Shown here: one piece after another, positions 25,501 through 39,900 of the stretch
How positions within the stretch are numbered: position 1 is the stretch's first letter
Layout of the letters: every line of letters starts with the position of its first letter
From: Tragulus kanchil
Lineage: Eukaryota; Chordata; Mammalia; Artiodactyla; Tragulidae
Assembly: GCA_022376925.1 (NCBI GenBank)
Contig: JAIOJX010000026.1
Span: forward strand, 198,748,400 to 198,812,399
Length of the DNA: 64,000 nucleotides
Reading direction: 5' to 3'
Program-made: the position numbers and the translations under genes
The notes under the pieces: model-generated
What the model was told of the DNA's origin: nothing
Databases searched by the model: none
What the model saw: only the letters and a program-made list of their open reading frames with translations

Positions 25501-28500
25501 CCTACTTACCTAGGTGCCTTAGATGGGGTTTCCCAAAGGTAGTCCTAAGACACAGGTCCTGACTAGAGATTTATCACAGGGAGATGAGTAAAGGCTGGGG
25601 AAGTGGGACAGAAACAGAGAGGAACCCAAGCAACAATGTGATCTCAAGCATAGCAGTGCAGAGAAGAGCTTCAGCCAGATCCTGCATGGGGGCTCCGGAT
25701 CGTAAGTCTGGCCTCAGAGTTGTCCTGATCTGTGCAAGTTTGCTGGTTTTTCAGACTCCCACTTAGAGCCATTGGTTAAAGGCCCTGCGAGAGAGTTCTT
25801 TTTTATTATTATTCTATTGTTGATTTTTTTTTAATTATTTTTATTTACTTTTGACTTTTACAGTTTTGTGGTTTACAGATATGTATAATCCCAGATTAGT
25901 CATATAATCTGACCCCCTCCCTCCTCCACCACTCCCGGCCATCACACCCCGCCCCTGCAGGATCTCCTATTCCTGCAGGGCAATGACAATAACTGTCGTC
26001 TTCATGTATGATAGTATAGGTTTCCATATTACTCCCTCTACGCCTCCCACCCATTGTTCATCCCCCACAAGTGTCCATAAGTTTGTTCTCTATGTCTGTT
26101 TTTCCATCACTTCTCTGCGTGTGTTATCATTACCATCTTACTAGATTCCATATATATGTGTTAGTATACTGTACTTGTCCTTCTCTTTTTGACTTACTTC
26201 ACTGTATAATAGGTTCTAGATTCATCCACCTCATTGGGACTGATTCTTCTGTATTTCTTTTTACAGCTGAGAAGTACTCCATGGTATATATGTACCAGAG
26301 CTTTTTGATCCATTCATTCATCAATGGACACCTAGGTTGCTTCCATGTTCTAGCTATTGTATAGAGTGCTGCAGAAAACATTGAGATTAACTTTTTAAAA
26401 GGGACTTAAAAGGAAGTGAAGACCTCATCTTTACTGGAAACTGTGACAGGATCATTGTTCCTCAGTGGCAGGAAACCTGATATCATCTTCACCTTCAGTA
26501 GCAGGAAACATGGGAAATGTGCCTGGTGAGCCCAGTGACTTAGCACAGGAGGTTTCCAAGCAGATTGAAGGTGCCGTGTGGTGTCTTCTTGTTTCTTATT
26601 CTAAAATACAGGGTTAGAGAGAGTAATCCAGAGAAGGACTGCTAAACAAAAGAAACAAAAAGAGACAATTTGTAAATTCTCAGCCACTAGAAAAGCAAAA
26701 GATGCTAAAATTAAGAAATGGCATCTTCAGGACGTTCTGACTCATTGTGAGTTTTCTTAACATTAGATTTCTTATGTAGTTGTGAAAGTACATCTATATG
26801 TGTGATTATCATTTGATATTAATGTTGAATTGTCCCTAGGAGAGGAGGCCTTTAATTTCCTTCTCAATCGTAGAAAGTAAGCTGTTTGAGACGAGGTTGC
26901 CTCATGGAGTTGAGGTGTGAGCACACCATAGAAGGAGCCCACCTAAAGAGGGCTCAGTCCACCCTGCTGTGTGTGGCCATGGGAACTTGACAAAAACCAG
27001 GGCTACATCTGGCACATGTGGTGCTTCCTGACTCACCTGCAAGAAAATTGCTTAAGGAACCAAAGACAATGGGTACTAATACCAATCAACAAGTATTCAG
27101 AGAGAAAAAATAAGTAGAAAAGTGTCTGATCACTGGCTTCGGATCAAAGGGAATACTGTACTTACTGAGCATTTGAACCTGAGACATCCTTCCAACTACA
27201 TAATCTCAACCTTTAGGCAGAAATTGTTCTACTACTTTGGTAAATAATGTGGAAGTTAGAGATTTCAACACTAACCAAAGCTATTCACTGAGCAGGAAGT
27301 GTAAAACATGTTAGTTTATCTTTATCCAAAAAATTCTGTTTTATCTATTTCATCCACCTCATTGGGACTGATTCTTCTGTATTTCTTTTTACAGCTGAGA
27401 AGTACTCCATGGTATATATGTACCAGAGCTTTTTGATCCATTCATTCATCAATGGACACCTAGGTTGCTTCCATGTTCTAGCTATTGTATAGAGTGCTGC
27501 AGAAAACATTGAGATTAACTTTTTAAAAGGGACTTAAAAGGAAGTGAAGACCTCATCTTTACTGGAAACTGTGACAGGATCATTGTTCCTCAGTGGCAGG
27601 AAACCTGATATCATCTTCACCTTCAGTAGCAGGAAACATGGGAAATGTGCCTGGTGAGCCCAGTGACTTAGCACAGGAGGTTTCCAAGCAGATTGAAGGT
27701 GCCGTGTGGTGTCTTCTTGTTTCTTATTCTAAAATACAGGGTTAGAGAGAGTAATCCAGAGAAGGACTGCTAAACAAAAGAAACAAAAAGAGACAATTTG
27801 TAAATTCTCAGCCACTAGAAAAGCAAAAGATGCTAAAATTAAGAAATGGCATCTTCAGGACGTTCTGACTCATTGTGAGTTTTCTTAACATTAGATTTCT
27901 TATGTAGTTGTGAAAGTACATCTATATGTGTGATTATCATTTGATATTAATGTTGAATTGTCCCTAGGAGAGGAGGCCTTTAATTTCCTTCTCAATCGTA
28001 GAAAGTAAGCTGTTTGAGACGAGGTTGCCTCATGGAGTTGAGGTGTGAGCACACCATAGAAGGAGCCCACCTAAAGAGGGCTCAGTCCACCCTGCTGTGT
28101 GTGGCCATGGGAACTTGACAAAAACCAGGGCTACATCTGGCACATGTGGTGCTTCCTGACTCACCTGCAAGAAAATTGCTTAAGGAACCAAAGACAATGG
28201 GTACTAATACCAATCAACAAGTATTCAGAGAGAAAAAATAAGTAGAAAAGTGTCTGATCACTGGCTTCGGATCAAAGGGAATACTGTACTTACTGAGCAT
28301 TTGAACCTGAGACATCCTTCCAACTACATAATCTCAACCTTTAGGCAGAAATTGTTCTACTACTTTGGTAAATAATGTGGAAGTTAGAGATTTCAACACT
28401 AACCAAAGCTATTCACTGAGCAGGAAGTGTAAAACATGTTAGTTTATCTTTATCCAAAAAAAAATTCTGTTTTATCTATTTGCTTTTTTATGGAAATATA

Positions 28501-30940
28501 GTAGTTTCAGGTATATAACAGTGATTCAGTATTTCATAGATTATACTCCATTTAAAATTATTGTAAAATCAGCTGTATTCCTTGTATTGTACAGTGTATT
28601 CTTGTAGCTTATTTATTTTAGACATACTAGTTTGTGCCTCTTAATGCCCTACTTCTATCTTGCCTTCCCCCAGCCAGTAACCACTGGTTTGTTCTCTGTT
28701 ATCTGTGAGCCTGTTTCTGTTTTGTTAAAGTCATCCATTGTTTTTAGATTGCAGATGTAAGTGATAACAGAGTATTTGTCTTTCTCTGACTTTTTTCACT
28801 AACCGTAATAATGTCTAGGTCCATCCATGTTGTTGTAAATGGCAAAATGTCATTCATATTTTTGTGACCGAGTAGTATTCCATTGTGTATATGTACACCG
28901 TATCTTCTTAATAAATTCATCCATTGGTGGGCACTTGAGTTGCTTCAGTATCTTGGCTATTGTAAATAATGATGGTATGAGCATTTTTCATACCATACCA
29001 TATCATACATACCATAATTGGAGTGCATGTGTCTTTTTAAGTTAGTGTTTTTGTTTTCTTCAAATATACATATATCCAGGAGTAGAGTTGTTGGATTGTG
29101 TGGTAGTTCTGTTTTTAGTTTTTTGAGACAGTGTCCTCCAGTTCTCCATAGTACAAACACTAATTTACATTCCCACCAACAATGTGTACTAGGGTTTCCT
29201 AGTCTCCACATGCTTACCAGCATTTGTTATTTATACACTTTTAAGGATAGCCATTCTGATAGGTGTGGGGTGATTTCTTACTGCATTGTTTTTACATTAA
29301 TTTTTCCTCTTCAATTATGGTCAACCAGGGTTTCTCAGTGTTTGGCACTGATGGCGTTTTGGCCTGCCAGAATGTGGAGCGCTGTCCTGTGCCTTACAGG
29401 ATGTCAGCAGAACCCCAGCGTTTATTCCTTAGATGCCAGTAGAACCCCCCTCCACCACCCCGTCAGGAGACCAGAAATGTTACTTGGAAATAATGTGGAA
29501 GTTAGAGATTTCAACACTAACCAAAGCTATTCACTGAGCAGGAAGTGTAAAACATGTTAGTTTATCTTTATCCAAAAAAAAATTCTGTTTTATCTATTTG
29601 CTTTTTTATGGAAATATAGTAGTTTCAGGTATATAACAGTGATTCAGTATTTCATAGATTATACTCCATTTAAAATTATTGTAAAATCAGCTGTATTCCT
29701 TGTATTGTACAGTGTATTCTTGTAGCTTATTTATTTTAGACATACTAGTTTGTGCCTCTTAATGCCCTACTTCTATCTTGCCTTCCCCCAGCCAGTAACC
29801 ACTGGTTTGTTCTCTGTTATCTGTGAGCCTGTTTCTGTTTTGTTAAAGTCATCCATTGTTTTTAGATTGCAGATGTAAGTGATAACAGAGTATTTGTCTT
29901 TCTCTGACTTTTTTCACTAACCGTAATAATGTCTAGGTCCATCCATGTTGTTGTAAATGGCAAAATGTCATTCATATTTTTGTGACCGAGTAGTATTCCA
30001 TTGTGTATATGTACACCGTATCTTCTTAATAAATTCATCCATTGGTGGGCACTTGAGTTGCTTCAGTATCTTGGCTATTGTAAATAATGATGGTATGAGC
30101 ATTTTTCATACCATACCATATCATACATACCATAATTGGAGTGCATGTGTCTTTTTAAGTTAGTGTTTTTGTTTTCTTCAAATATACATATATCCAGGAG
30201 TAGAGTTGTTGGATTGTGTGGTAGTTCTGTTTTTATTTTTGAGACAGTGCCCTCCAGTTCTCCATAGTACAAACACTAATTTACATTCCCACCAACAATG
30301 TGTACTAGGGTTTCCTAGTCTCCACATGCTTACCAGCATTTGTTATTTATACACTTTTAAGGATAGCCATTCTGATAGGTGTGGGGTGATTTCTTACTGC
30401 ATTGTTTTTACATTAATTTTTCCTCTTCAATTATGGTCAACCAGGGTTTCTCAGTGTTTGGCACTGATGGCGTTTTGGCCTGCCAGAATGTGGAGCGCTG
30501 TCCTGTGCCTTACAGGATGTCAGCAGAACCCCAGCGTTTATTCCTTAGATGCCAGTAGAACCCCCCTCCACCACCCCGTCAGGAGACCAGAAATATCTCT
30601 AGATACAGTGTCAGATCTCCGTGAGGTCAAAATCACCACTTGTGGGAAGCCACTGATAAAAAGGAAAAAATAATTTTTTAAAAAAAGAGGGGGAATGACA
30701 ATAGAATTGGAATTGTCTTTGAGTGCTTCTCAGGTGGCTCAGGAGTAAAGAATCTATCTGCCTGCCACTGCTGGAGACAGGAGTTCGATCCCTGGGTTGG
30801 GAAGACTCCCTGGAGAAAGAAATGGCAACCCACTCCATTATTCTTGCCTGAGAAATCTCATGGACAGAGGAGCAGACTATAGTCCAGGGACTCGCAGAGT
30901 CAGACGTGACTTAGTGACTGAGCACGCACACACACGTGCG

Positions 30941-30977
<37 letters not shown>

Positions 30978-33900
30978 TTTTTTACCTGAATGTCTCTTGA
31001 TCCATGTTCTGCTTTGAAACAATACAAGTGCAAAATAATTGTAAATTTAAGACAGTGTACCAGGTTGGGTTCGAATACTGGAATTATTGTTTTGGGAAAA
31101 AATGCAATGTTTCCTTCAGCAGTGAGCGAATAGTCTGTATATGTGAAGTTAACACGTTACTTCATCGTGAGGAATACTGAAATGACTCTAGTAATGTAGC
31201 AAGAAAAGAACCCAGATTTTTATTTATTTTATTTTTTTTTTGGCATCTAAAACATTTTGTATTGGGGTATAGCCAATTAACAGTGTTGTGAGCCCAGATT
31301 TCTTAAGGTCCAACCCAGGGAATACTTCTATCAGAGCTGTCTACTAGGCATAAGGCTGCTGGGTGTCGGGATTCCCCGGTGGCTCAGTAGTAAAGAATCT
31401 GCCTGCAGTTCAGGAGATGTAGATTTGACCCCTCAGTCTGGAAGATCCCCTGGAAGAGGAAATGACAACCAACTCCAGTATTCTTGCCTGGAAAATCCCA
31501 TGGACCGAGGAGCCTGGCAGGCTACAGTCCATGGGGTTACAGAGTCAGACACAACTTAGCAAATAAACAACAGAACAATTCGGTATAAATCTAACTGATC
31601 ATGCTTATTCTCTGGAATACTTTTAAAGTATAAACTCTTGGCTTCCTTTGAATTTTTTAGGATGGCAAGTTATGTTTGGAAGCCGCTGCACCTGACCACA
31701 TTGCTATTCATTTACTTACTTTAGTTGTATAAGCTAATCATGTTTAATGGCATTTTCTGAATAGGTAGGATCGAATAACCTCACATTTCAGTGCATATTG
31801 CCAACTCTGTACCTTCATGTTCATTCACAAAGAAGAGAAGAAAGGACGGGGAGAGAAAGAGGAAAGAAGGAAGGGAGGGATGTGTACAGTTTTCTGCGGG
31901 GTGGTGGACAATAACCTTGTACACCCAGGAGGGGAGAACACGGCTGCTTTTAGTAACAAGATTGTGGTTGTGTTAGTATTTGATTATAAGATGTTAAAAG
32001 TGACTTCTGCCTACTCCCTTGTGTGACACTTGCATGTCTTGTCAACAGACATTTTCTAAAATGTTTTAAAAGAGCAAAGGCAGGAAGAAATATAGGGTAT
32101 GTTTTGGAGGGGAAAAAATGCCTGTACACCTAAGAGAGCAGAATGCTAATGCAAGTGGAAGGCCTGATGGCTCTGTCAGGCAGTAGTTAGCTACCTATTC
32201 CTGTGCTGAGGAAAGCTAGACAAGGTGTGCTTGGTACTGAGCGGAGGGCCCAGGTAGCATTTTAAAGTGAAACTGGCCATCCCTCTTGTAGCCAGTTCTT
32301 CACTGGACGTTGAATACAATCTTTGGTATCAGATATAGAAAACTTTAGTGATCAAATGAATTGAGGATTATTATTGCAACAGGCCATACAATTATTTATA
32401 TATAAACAAAATTTCCTAAAACATTCTAGGAACATTGTATTTTTTTGAGTCAATTGCGTTTTATTTTTACTGGGGTAAAGCATGTGTAACATAAATTTTA
32501 CCACTTCACTTATTTTAAGTGTGCCATCCGGTAACAGTAAATATATTAACCTTGTGCAGCCATCACTCCTGTCCATCTCCAGAACCTTTCATGGCCCCAT
32601 ACTAAATATTCACCAGATCACCAAACATTAGCTCCGCGTTCTCTCCCGCCCTCAGCCCCTGGTAACCACCACACCACTTTCTGTCTCGATGTATCTGATT
32701 ATTCTGTATCCTTCATATAAGTGGAATCATACAGTATTTGTCTATTTGTATCCTATTCCAATCACCATAATGTTTTCAAGGATCATCCATGTTGTAGCAC
32801 GTATCAGAATTGTATTCCTGTGCTTCCCTGGTGGTCCAGTGGATATAGAGTCCGCCTTGCAATGCAAGGGGCACTAGTTCAATCCCTGGCTCAGGAATAT
32901 CCCACCTGCTGTGGAGCGGCTGAGCAGGTGTATACAGTTACGAGCCAGCACTCTGAAGTGCATGCGCCCAGAGCCGGTGCTCTGCGATGAGAGGGGTCAC
33001 TGCAACGGGAGGTCCACACAGGCCAAAGAATAAAGATGGATGCAAATAAATGATAAATTTTTTTAAATGGCTATAAAAAATTGTATTCATTTGTAGCATT
33101 CCATTGTACATATATACCAATTTTTTTTATTGTGCTACAAACACTAACAAAAGAGCTACACTTGTAACAAAATTTTAAGTGCACAATATGGTTAATTGCT
33201 TTGGCTGCCTGATGTGAAGAGCCAACTCCTTGGAAGGCAAAATATAGGGTATGTTTTGGAGGGGAAAAAATGCCTGTACACCTAAGAGAGCAGAATGCTA
33301 ATGCAAGTGGAAGGCCTGATGGCTCTGTCAGGCAGTAGTTAGCTACCTATTCCTGTGCTGAGGAAAGCTAGACAAGGTGTGCTTGGTACTGAGCGGAGGG
33401 CCCAGGTAGCATTTTAAAGTGAAACTGGCCATCCCTCTTGTAGCCAGTTCTTCACTGGACGTTGAATACAATCTTTGGTATCAGATATAGAAAACTTTAG
33501 TGATCAAATGAATTGAGGATTATTATTGCAACAGGCCATACAATTATTTATATATAAACAAAATTTCCTAAAACATTCTAGGAACATTGTATATTTTTGA
33601 GTCAAATTGCGTTTTATTTTTACTGGGGTAAAGCATGTGTAACATAAATTTTACCACTTCACTTATTTTAAGTGTGCCATCCGGTAACAGTAAATATATT
33701 AACCTTGTGCAGCCATCACTCCTGTCCATCTCCAGAACCTTTCATGGCCCCATACTAAATATTCACCAGATCACCAAACATTAGCTCCGCGTTCTCTCCC
33801 GCCCTCAGCCCCTGGTAACCACCACACCACTTTCTGTCTCGATGTATCTGATTATTCTGTATCCTTCATATAAGTGGAATCATACAGTATTTGTCTATTT

Positions 33901-36900
33901 GTATCCTATTCCAATCACCATAATGTTTTCAAGGATCATCCATGTTGTAGCACGTATCAGAATTGTATTCCTGTGCTTCCCTGGTGGTCCAGTGGATATA
34001 GAGTCCGCCTTGCAATGCAAGGGGCACTAGTTCAATCCCTGGCTCAGGAATATCCCACCTGCTGTGGAGCGGCTGAGCAGGTGTATACAGTTACGAGCCA
34101 GCACTCTGAAGTGCATGCGCCCAGAGCCGGTGCTCTGCGATGAGAGGGGTCACTGCAACGGGAGGTCCACACAGGCCAAAGAATAAAGATGGATGCAAAT
34201 AAATGATAAATTTTTTTAAATGGCTATAAAAAATTGTATTCATTTGTAGCATTCCATTGTACATATATACCAATTTTTTTTATTGTGCTACAAACACTAA
34301 CAAAAGAGCTACACTTGTAACAAAATTTTAAGTGCACAATATGGTTAATTGCTTTGGCTGCCTGATGTGAAGAGCCAACTCCTTGGAAAAGACTCAGATT
34401 CTGAGAAAGATTGAGGGTAGCAGGAGAAGGAGGTGACAGAGGATGAGTTGGTTGGATGGTGTCATTGACTCAATGAACATGAGCTCGAGTGAACTTCGAG
34501 AGTTAGTGAAGGACAGTCAGACACCACTGAGCAACTGAACAATAATGGTTACAGACACAAGGGTGTACAGCAGATATCTGGAACTTGTTAATCTTGTATG
34601 CCTAATTTTACACACACTGGACACCAATTCCCCATTTCCTCTTCTCTCCACCCCAAGGTGACCACCACGGCTCATACTATAAAATTTGTGTGTCCCTTGT
34701 ATCACAATGTTGTTTCAGTAATTTAAAATGAATTAGAATGCTCTGTACATTCTTTAATAAAATTTATTTTAGAAATATCTTAATTTGAATACATTCAGTC
34801 TCCTGGTAAATTAGTTTCTTCCAGTACGTATTTGGCTAATTTGGTTTCTTATATTAAGGTTTGTAATGTTAATGCTTGTTTCTCACTGTGATGCATCTTA
34901 CTTTCACATCTCTTATAGTGCTGCCACCAACCGGTCTTAGAATAGAAGCCTACAACTTGAACACTGTTTTATTTTGGGATTACCCGATTATGCCACAGAA
35001 CCCTGTGTTTACCGTACAGGTGATGACCTATGAGTGAGTGTCACTATTTTATGTTCATCCTGTTTCCCCCAGTGGATATAGAGTCCGCCTTGCAATGCAA
35101 GGGGCACTAGTTCAATCCCTGGCTCAGGAATATCCCACCTGCTGTGGAGCGGCTGAGCAGGTGTATACAGTTACGAGCCAGCACTCTGAAGTGCATGCGC
35201 CCAGAGCCGGTGCTCTGCGATGAGAGGGGTCACTGCAACGGGAGGTCCACACAGGCCAAAGAATAAAGATGGATGCAAATAAATGATAAATTTTTTTAAA
35301 TGGCTATAAAAAATTGTATTCATTTGTAGCATTCCATTGTACATATATACCAATTTTTTTTATTGTGCTACAAACACTAACAAAAGAGCTACACTTGTAA
35401 CAAAATTTTAAGTGCACAATATGGTTAATTGCTTTGGCTGCCTGATGTGAAGAGCCAACTCCTTGGAAAAGACTCAGATTCTGAGAAAGATTGAGGGTAG
35501 CAGGAGAAGGAGGTGACAGAGGATGAGTTGGTTGGATGGTGTCATTGACTCAATGAACATGAGCTCGAGTGAACTTCGAGAGTTAGTGAAGGACAGTCAG
35601 ACACCACTGAGCAACTGAACAATAATGGTTACAGACACAAGGGTGTACAGCAGATATCTGGAACTTGTTAATCTTGTATGCCTAATTTTACACACACTGG
35701 ACACCAATTCCCCATTTCCTCTTCTCTCCACCCCAAGGTGACCACCACGGCTCATACTATAAAATTTGTGTGTCCCTTGTATCACAATGTTGTTTCAGTA
35801 ATTTAAAATGAATTAGAATGCTCTGTACATTCTTTAATAAAATTTATTTTAGAAATATCTTAATTTGAATACATTCAGTCTCCTGGTAAATTAGTTTCTT
35901 CCAGTACGTATTTGGCTAATTTGGTTTCTTATATTAAGGTTTGTAATGTTAATGCTTGTTTCTCACTGTGATGCATCTTACTTTCACATCTCTTATAGTG
36001 CTGCCACCAACCGGTCTTAGAATAGAAGCCTACAACTTGAACACTGTTTTATTTTGGGATTACCCGATTATGCCACAGAACCCTGTGTTTACCGTACAGG
36101 TGATGACCTATGAGTGAGTGTCACTATTTTATGTTTTCATCCTGTTTGTGCCTAGGTCCTTGCACATCTCATGGCTGTTCCTTCCATCATCTTTCCTTCC
36201 CATGTGGCAGAACTTCCTGAACTGCTTACAGACTTGCAGAAGTAATAAGGGTGCAGATCAGTTCTTTTCAGAATATTTCCTGCCTCTTAGTTCTTCTTCC
36301 TGTCAGATTGAAGTGGAGGAATATCATTAACTTCTGACATTTTAAGGCATGACAAATAACGCTTACCGTTCTGCATTAAAAGCAACCAAGTCAACTTACC
36401 TCCTATAGTGTATGTATTGTTAAGTAGAAAGAAAATTTTCAAAAATTTTTTCAACAAGTGTCAGGAGTTATTGTCATGTGTTAGATTCTATAATTAACTC
36501 ATGCGTGTTCATAGAATCTGGATTTGCTTAAAGAACAGATTTTTTTTAAAATTACATGTGGAATGTGGTTTTGCAGGTCTTACTCTGAATTGAGCCTCTT
36601 TCCTGTGAATGAGTCTATAGATTTCTAAGCATCTCTCCATCCTGCTCTTACTCAGTCCTTTGCTACCAAGTCCAGGCTATGAATGAAAAGCAGAGCACAG
36701 ACAGAGGTGGTGTGTACGTTAGCAATAGAAGTTAACCTTTGTGTTTGTTCTTCATTTTAGAAGTGGGAAATGGATTGATGTCTGCCATACCACCAATCAT
36801 TCTTGTGATATCTTTTCTGTAATTAATGATCCATCACAGTCTCTCTGGGCTAAAGTTAAGGCCAGGGTTGGACAAGAAGAATCCATCTTTGCAGAGTCCA

Positions 36901-39900
36901 AAGAATTTATTTTATGCCGAGATGGTGAGTAAAATGTATACATGTCTAAATTTTAATTTTATGTATGGCTTCTGTATATATTTGCTTATATAAGCAGTTG
37001 CTAAAAATCATCGTAATGCCCCCAGAAACATTTGGAGGAATTTAGGGAGTTCCTGTCTTCTCCCAAGTCCCACAAAATAGGCTAAGAGAGACTCCTCACT
37101 TTGCCCTCCTTGTTTCTCACTGTGATGCATCTTACTTTAACCTTATAGTGCTGCCACCAACCGGTCTTAGAATAGAAGCCTACAACTTGAACACTGTTTT
37201 ATTTTGGGATTACCCGATTATGCCACAGAACCCTGTGTTTACCGTACAGGTGATGACCTATGAGTGAGTGTCACTATTTTATGTTTTCATCCTGTTTGTG
37301 CCTAGGTCCTTGCACATCTCATGGCTGTTCCTTCCATCATCTTTCCTTCCCATGTGGCAGAACTTCCTGAACTGCTTACAGACTTGCAGAAGTAATAAGG
37401 GTGCAGATCAGTTCTTTTCAGAATATTTCCTGCCTCTTAGTTCTTCTTCCTGTCAGATTGAAGTGGAGGAATATCATTAACTTCTGACATTTTAAGGCAT
37501 GACAAATAACGCCACCGTTCTGCATTAAAAGCAACCAAGTCAACTTACCTCCTATAGTGTATGTATTGTTAAGTAGAAAGAAAATTTTCAAAAATTTTTT
37601 CAACAAGTGTCAGGAGTTATTGTCATGTGTTAGATTCTATAATTAACTCATGCGTGTTCATAGAATCTGGATTTGCTTAAAGAACAGATTTTTAAAATTA
37701 CATGTGGAATGTGGTTTTGCAGGTCTTACTCTGAATTGAGCCTCTTTCCTGTGAATGAGTCTATAGATTTCTAAGCATCTCTCCATCCTGCTCTTACTCA
37801 GTCCTTTGCTACCAAGTCCAGGCTATGAATGAAAAGCAGAGCACAGACAGAGGTGGTGTGTACGTTAGCAATAGAAGTTAACCTTTGTGTTTGTTCTTCA
37901 TTTTAGAAGTGGGAAATGGATTGATGTCTGCCATACCACCAATCATTCTTGTGATATCTTTTCTGTAATTAATGATCCATCACAGTCTCTCTGGGCTAAA
38001 GTTAAGGCCAGGGTTGGACAAGAAGAATCCATCTTTGCAGAGTCCAAAGAATTTATTTTATGCCGAGATGGTGAGTAAAATGTATACATGTCTAAATTTT
38101 AATTTTATGTATGGCTTCTGTATATATTTGCTTATATAAGCAGTTGCTAAAAATCATCGTAATGCCCCCAGAAACATTTGGAGGAATTTAGGGAGTTCCT
38201 GTCTTCTCCCAAGTCCCACAAAATAGGGCTAAGAGAGACTCCTCACTTTGCCCTCCTAAACCGTTACACTTCCTTGCCATGCAGGTGTGGATCCATGCGT
38301 CCGTCTGGCCTCTGCACCCTCGTCCCCACTCTGTCTTCTGTCACCTCTTCCCCATGTTCCATTCACTGAGCACCATGAGAGCTGCTCTCAACCTTCCCCT
38401 CCACCTCGAGGCCTGTGGGAATTTTAATACCAGTTTAACACATGAAAAAACTGTAATCTCTTCAGTCACAGCAGTCTTTTAGTTCTTCACACTTGGGGCA
38501 CCCCATTCCCATGGTCTGCCTGACCTTCGTTGTCACCTCAGTCTCCAGAGTCTTCAGTGCCCGCTCTCCTCCTCTAACTAACATCCTACCTTGTAGCTTT
38601 CACGCCCTTGCTCCTGGGTAAGAGAAGCCTGCAGTCACAGGCCTCCTCCCCAGTCTTGATTCCCTTTAATGCCTTGCCTTCTAGCTTCCCTCTCACCCTT
38701 GCTCAGCTCCTGTGCTTCATGACTTCCGCCCCTGCCTTGGTTCACTCCTTCCTTTGGCGTTGTGCTTACTTGGTCTCTTCTGTTGGCCCCGCCCTGCCTG
38801 CCGCAGTTCATTCTCCAGAGTCCACGCTTCTGTCATCTGATAATTATACCATCTGAGGGTCAAACTTTTCCCACACAGATTTATCCGGGTCATGCTGTGT
38901 GGCAGAACATATGCTAGGCCTTAGGGTCCATCAGCCAGTAAAAACTGATCTATCAGGCACACAGTAGGTGTGCAATAAATATGTGACGAATAGATAAACG
39001 GTTCACCCACAAAGTTCCAGATACCAAGAACGTAATAATAAATACTTGTGGAATCCGTGAATTCTGATTTCCTTAATGAAAATGTAATGAAATGTATTTA
39101 GGAAACTTTTATGGAGCCTTCATGCCACACATCTATAGGCACTGGAAATACAAAAATGAGGATTCAAAGATAACTAAATGCCTTCTCTGAAATGATTTTA
39201 GAGAGCATATTCTGTTTTCTGTTTATTGTTTCTGCAGAACCAAAGCTTAAGGGAAAATAACTTCATAGAGCTTCTCTATGTAAAGGCTTTCTACCAAGAT
39301 TCATTAAGTACAGTTATAGTATATTCAAGATTCCTTTTAAAAAAAGTACCGTTACACTTCCTTGCCATGCAGGTGTGGATCCATGCGTCCGTCTGGCCTC
39401 TGCACCCTCGTCCCCACTCTGTCTTCTGTCACCTCTTCCCCATGTTCCATTCACTGAGCACCATGAGAGCTGCTCTCAACCTTCCCCTCCACCTCGAGGC
39501 CTGTGGGAATTTTAATACCAGTTTAACACATGAAAAAACTGTAATCTCTTCAGTCACAGCAGTCTTTTAGTTCTTCACACTTGGGGCACCCCATTCCCAT
39601 GGTCTGCCTGACCTTCGTTGTCACCTCAGTCTCCAGAGTCTTCAGTGCCCGCTCTCCTCCTCTAACTAACATCCTACCTTGTAGCTTTCACGCCCTTGCT
39701 CCTGGGTAAGAGAAGCCTGCAGTCACAGGCCTCCTCCCCAGTCTTGATTCCCTTTAATGCCTTGCCTTCTAGCTTCCCTCTCACCCTTGCTCAGCTCCTG
39801 TGCTTCATGACTTCCGCCCCTGCCTTGGTTCACTCCTTCCTTTGGCGTTGTGCTTACTTGGTCTCTTCTGTTGGCCCCGCCCTGCCTGCCGCAGTTCATT

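Larger units (their letters stand above)
24282..26444 (+). repeat. Direct duplication D11 (24282-25332 / 25393-26444), chained to D10
   Basis: Offset 1111 bp. It contains an antisense L1 3' end. The spacer 25333-25392 carries a degraded reading of 24258-24281. Confidence 0.92.
28370..30594 (+). repeat. Direct duplication D13 (28370-29484 / 29487-30594), chained to D12
   Basis: Offset 1118 bp. It duplicates an antisense L1 piece; the MER5A-like element is truncated in copy A and complete after copy B. Confidence 0.92.
32089..34387 (+). repeat. Direct duplication D14 (32089-33235 / 33241-34387)
   Basis: Offset 1152 bp. It contains an L1 3' end with a CHR-type SINE inserted. Confidence 0.92.
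33990..36147 (+). repeat. Direct duplication D15 (33990-35064 / 35070-36147), exon 2
   Basis: Offset 1080 bp, chained to D14. It includes IFNGR1 exon 2 (copies 1 and 2). Confidence 0.93.
35955..38258 (+). repeat. Direct duplication D16 (35955-37108 / 37109-38258), exons 2 and 3
   Basis: Offset 1150-1154 bp, chained to D15. It includes exon 2 (copies 2 and 3) and both copies of exon 3. Confidence 0.93.

Noticed and set aside
29018..29560. 180-codon open frame
   Set aside because: It reads through antisense L1 and a MER5A-like element into a duplication junction; not a gene.
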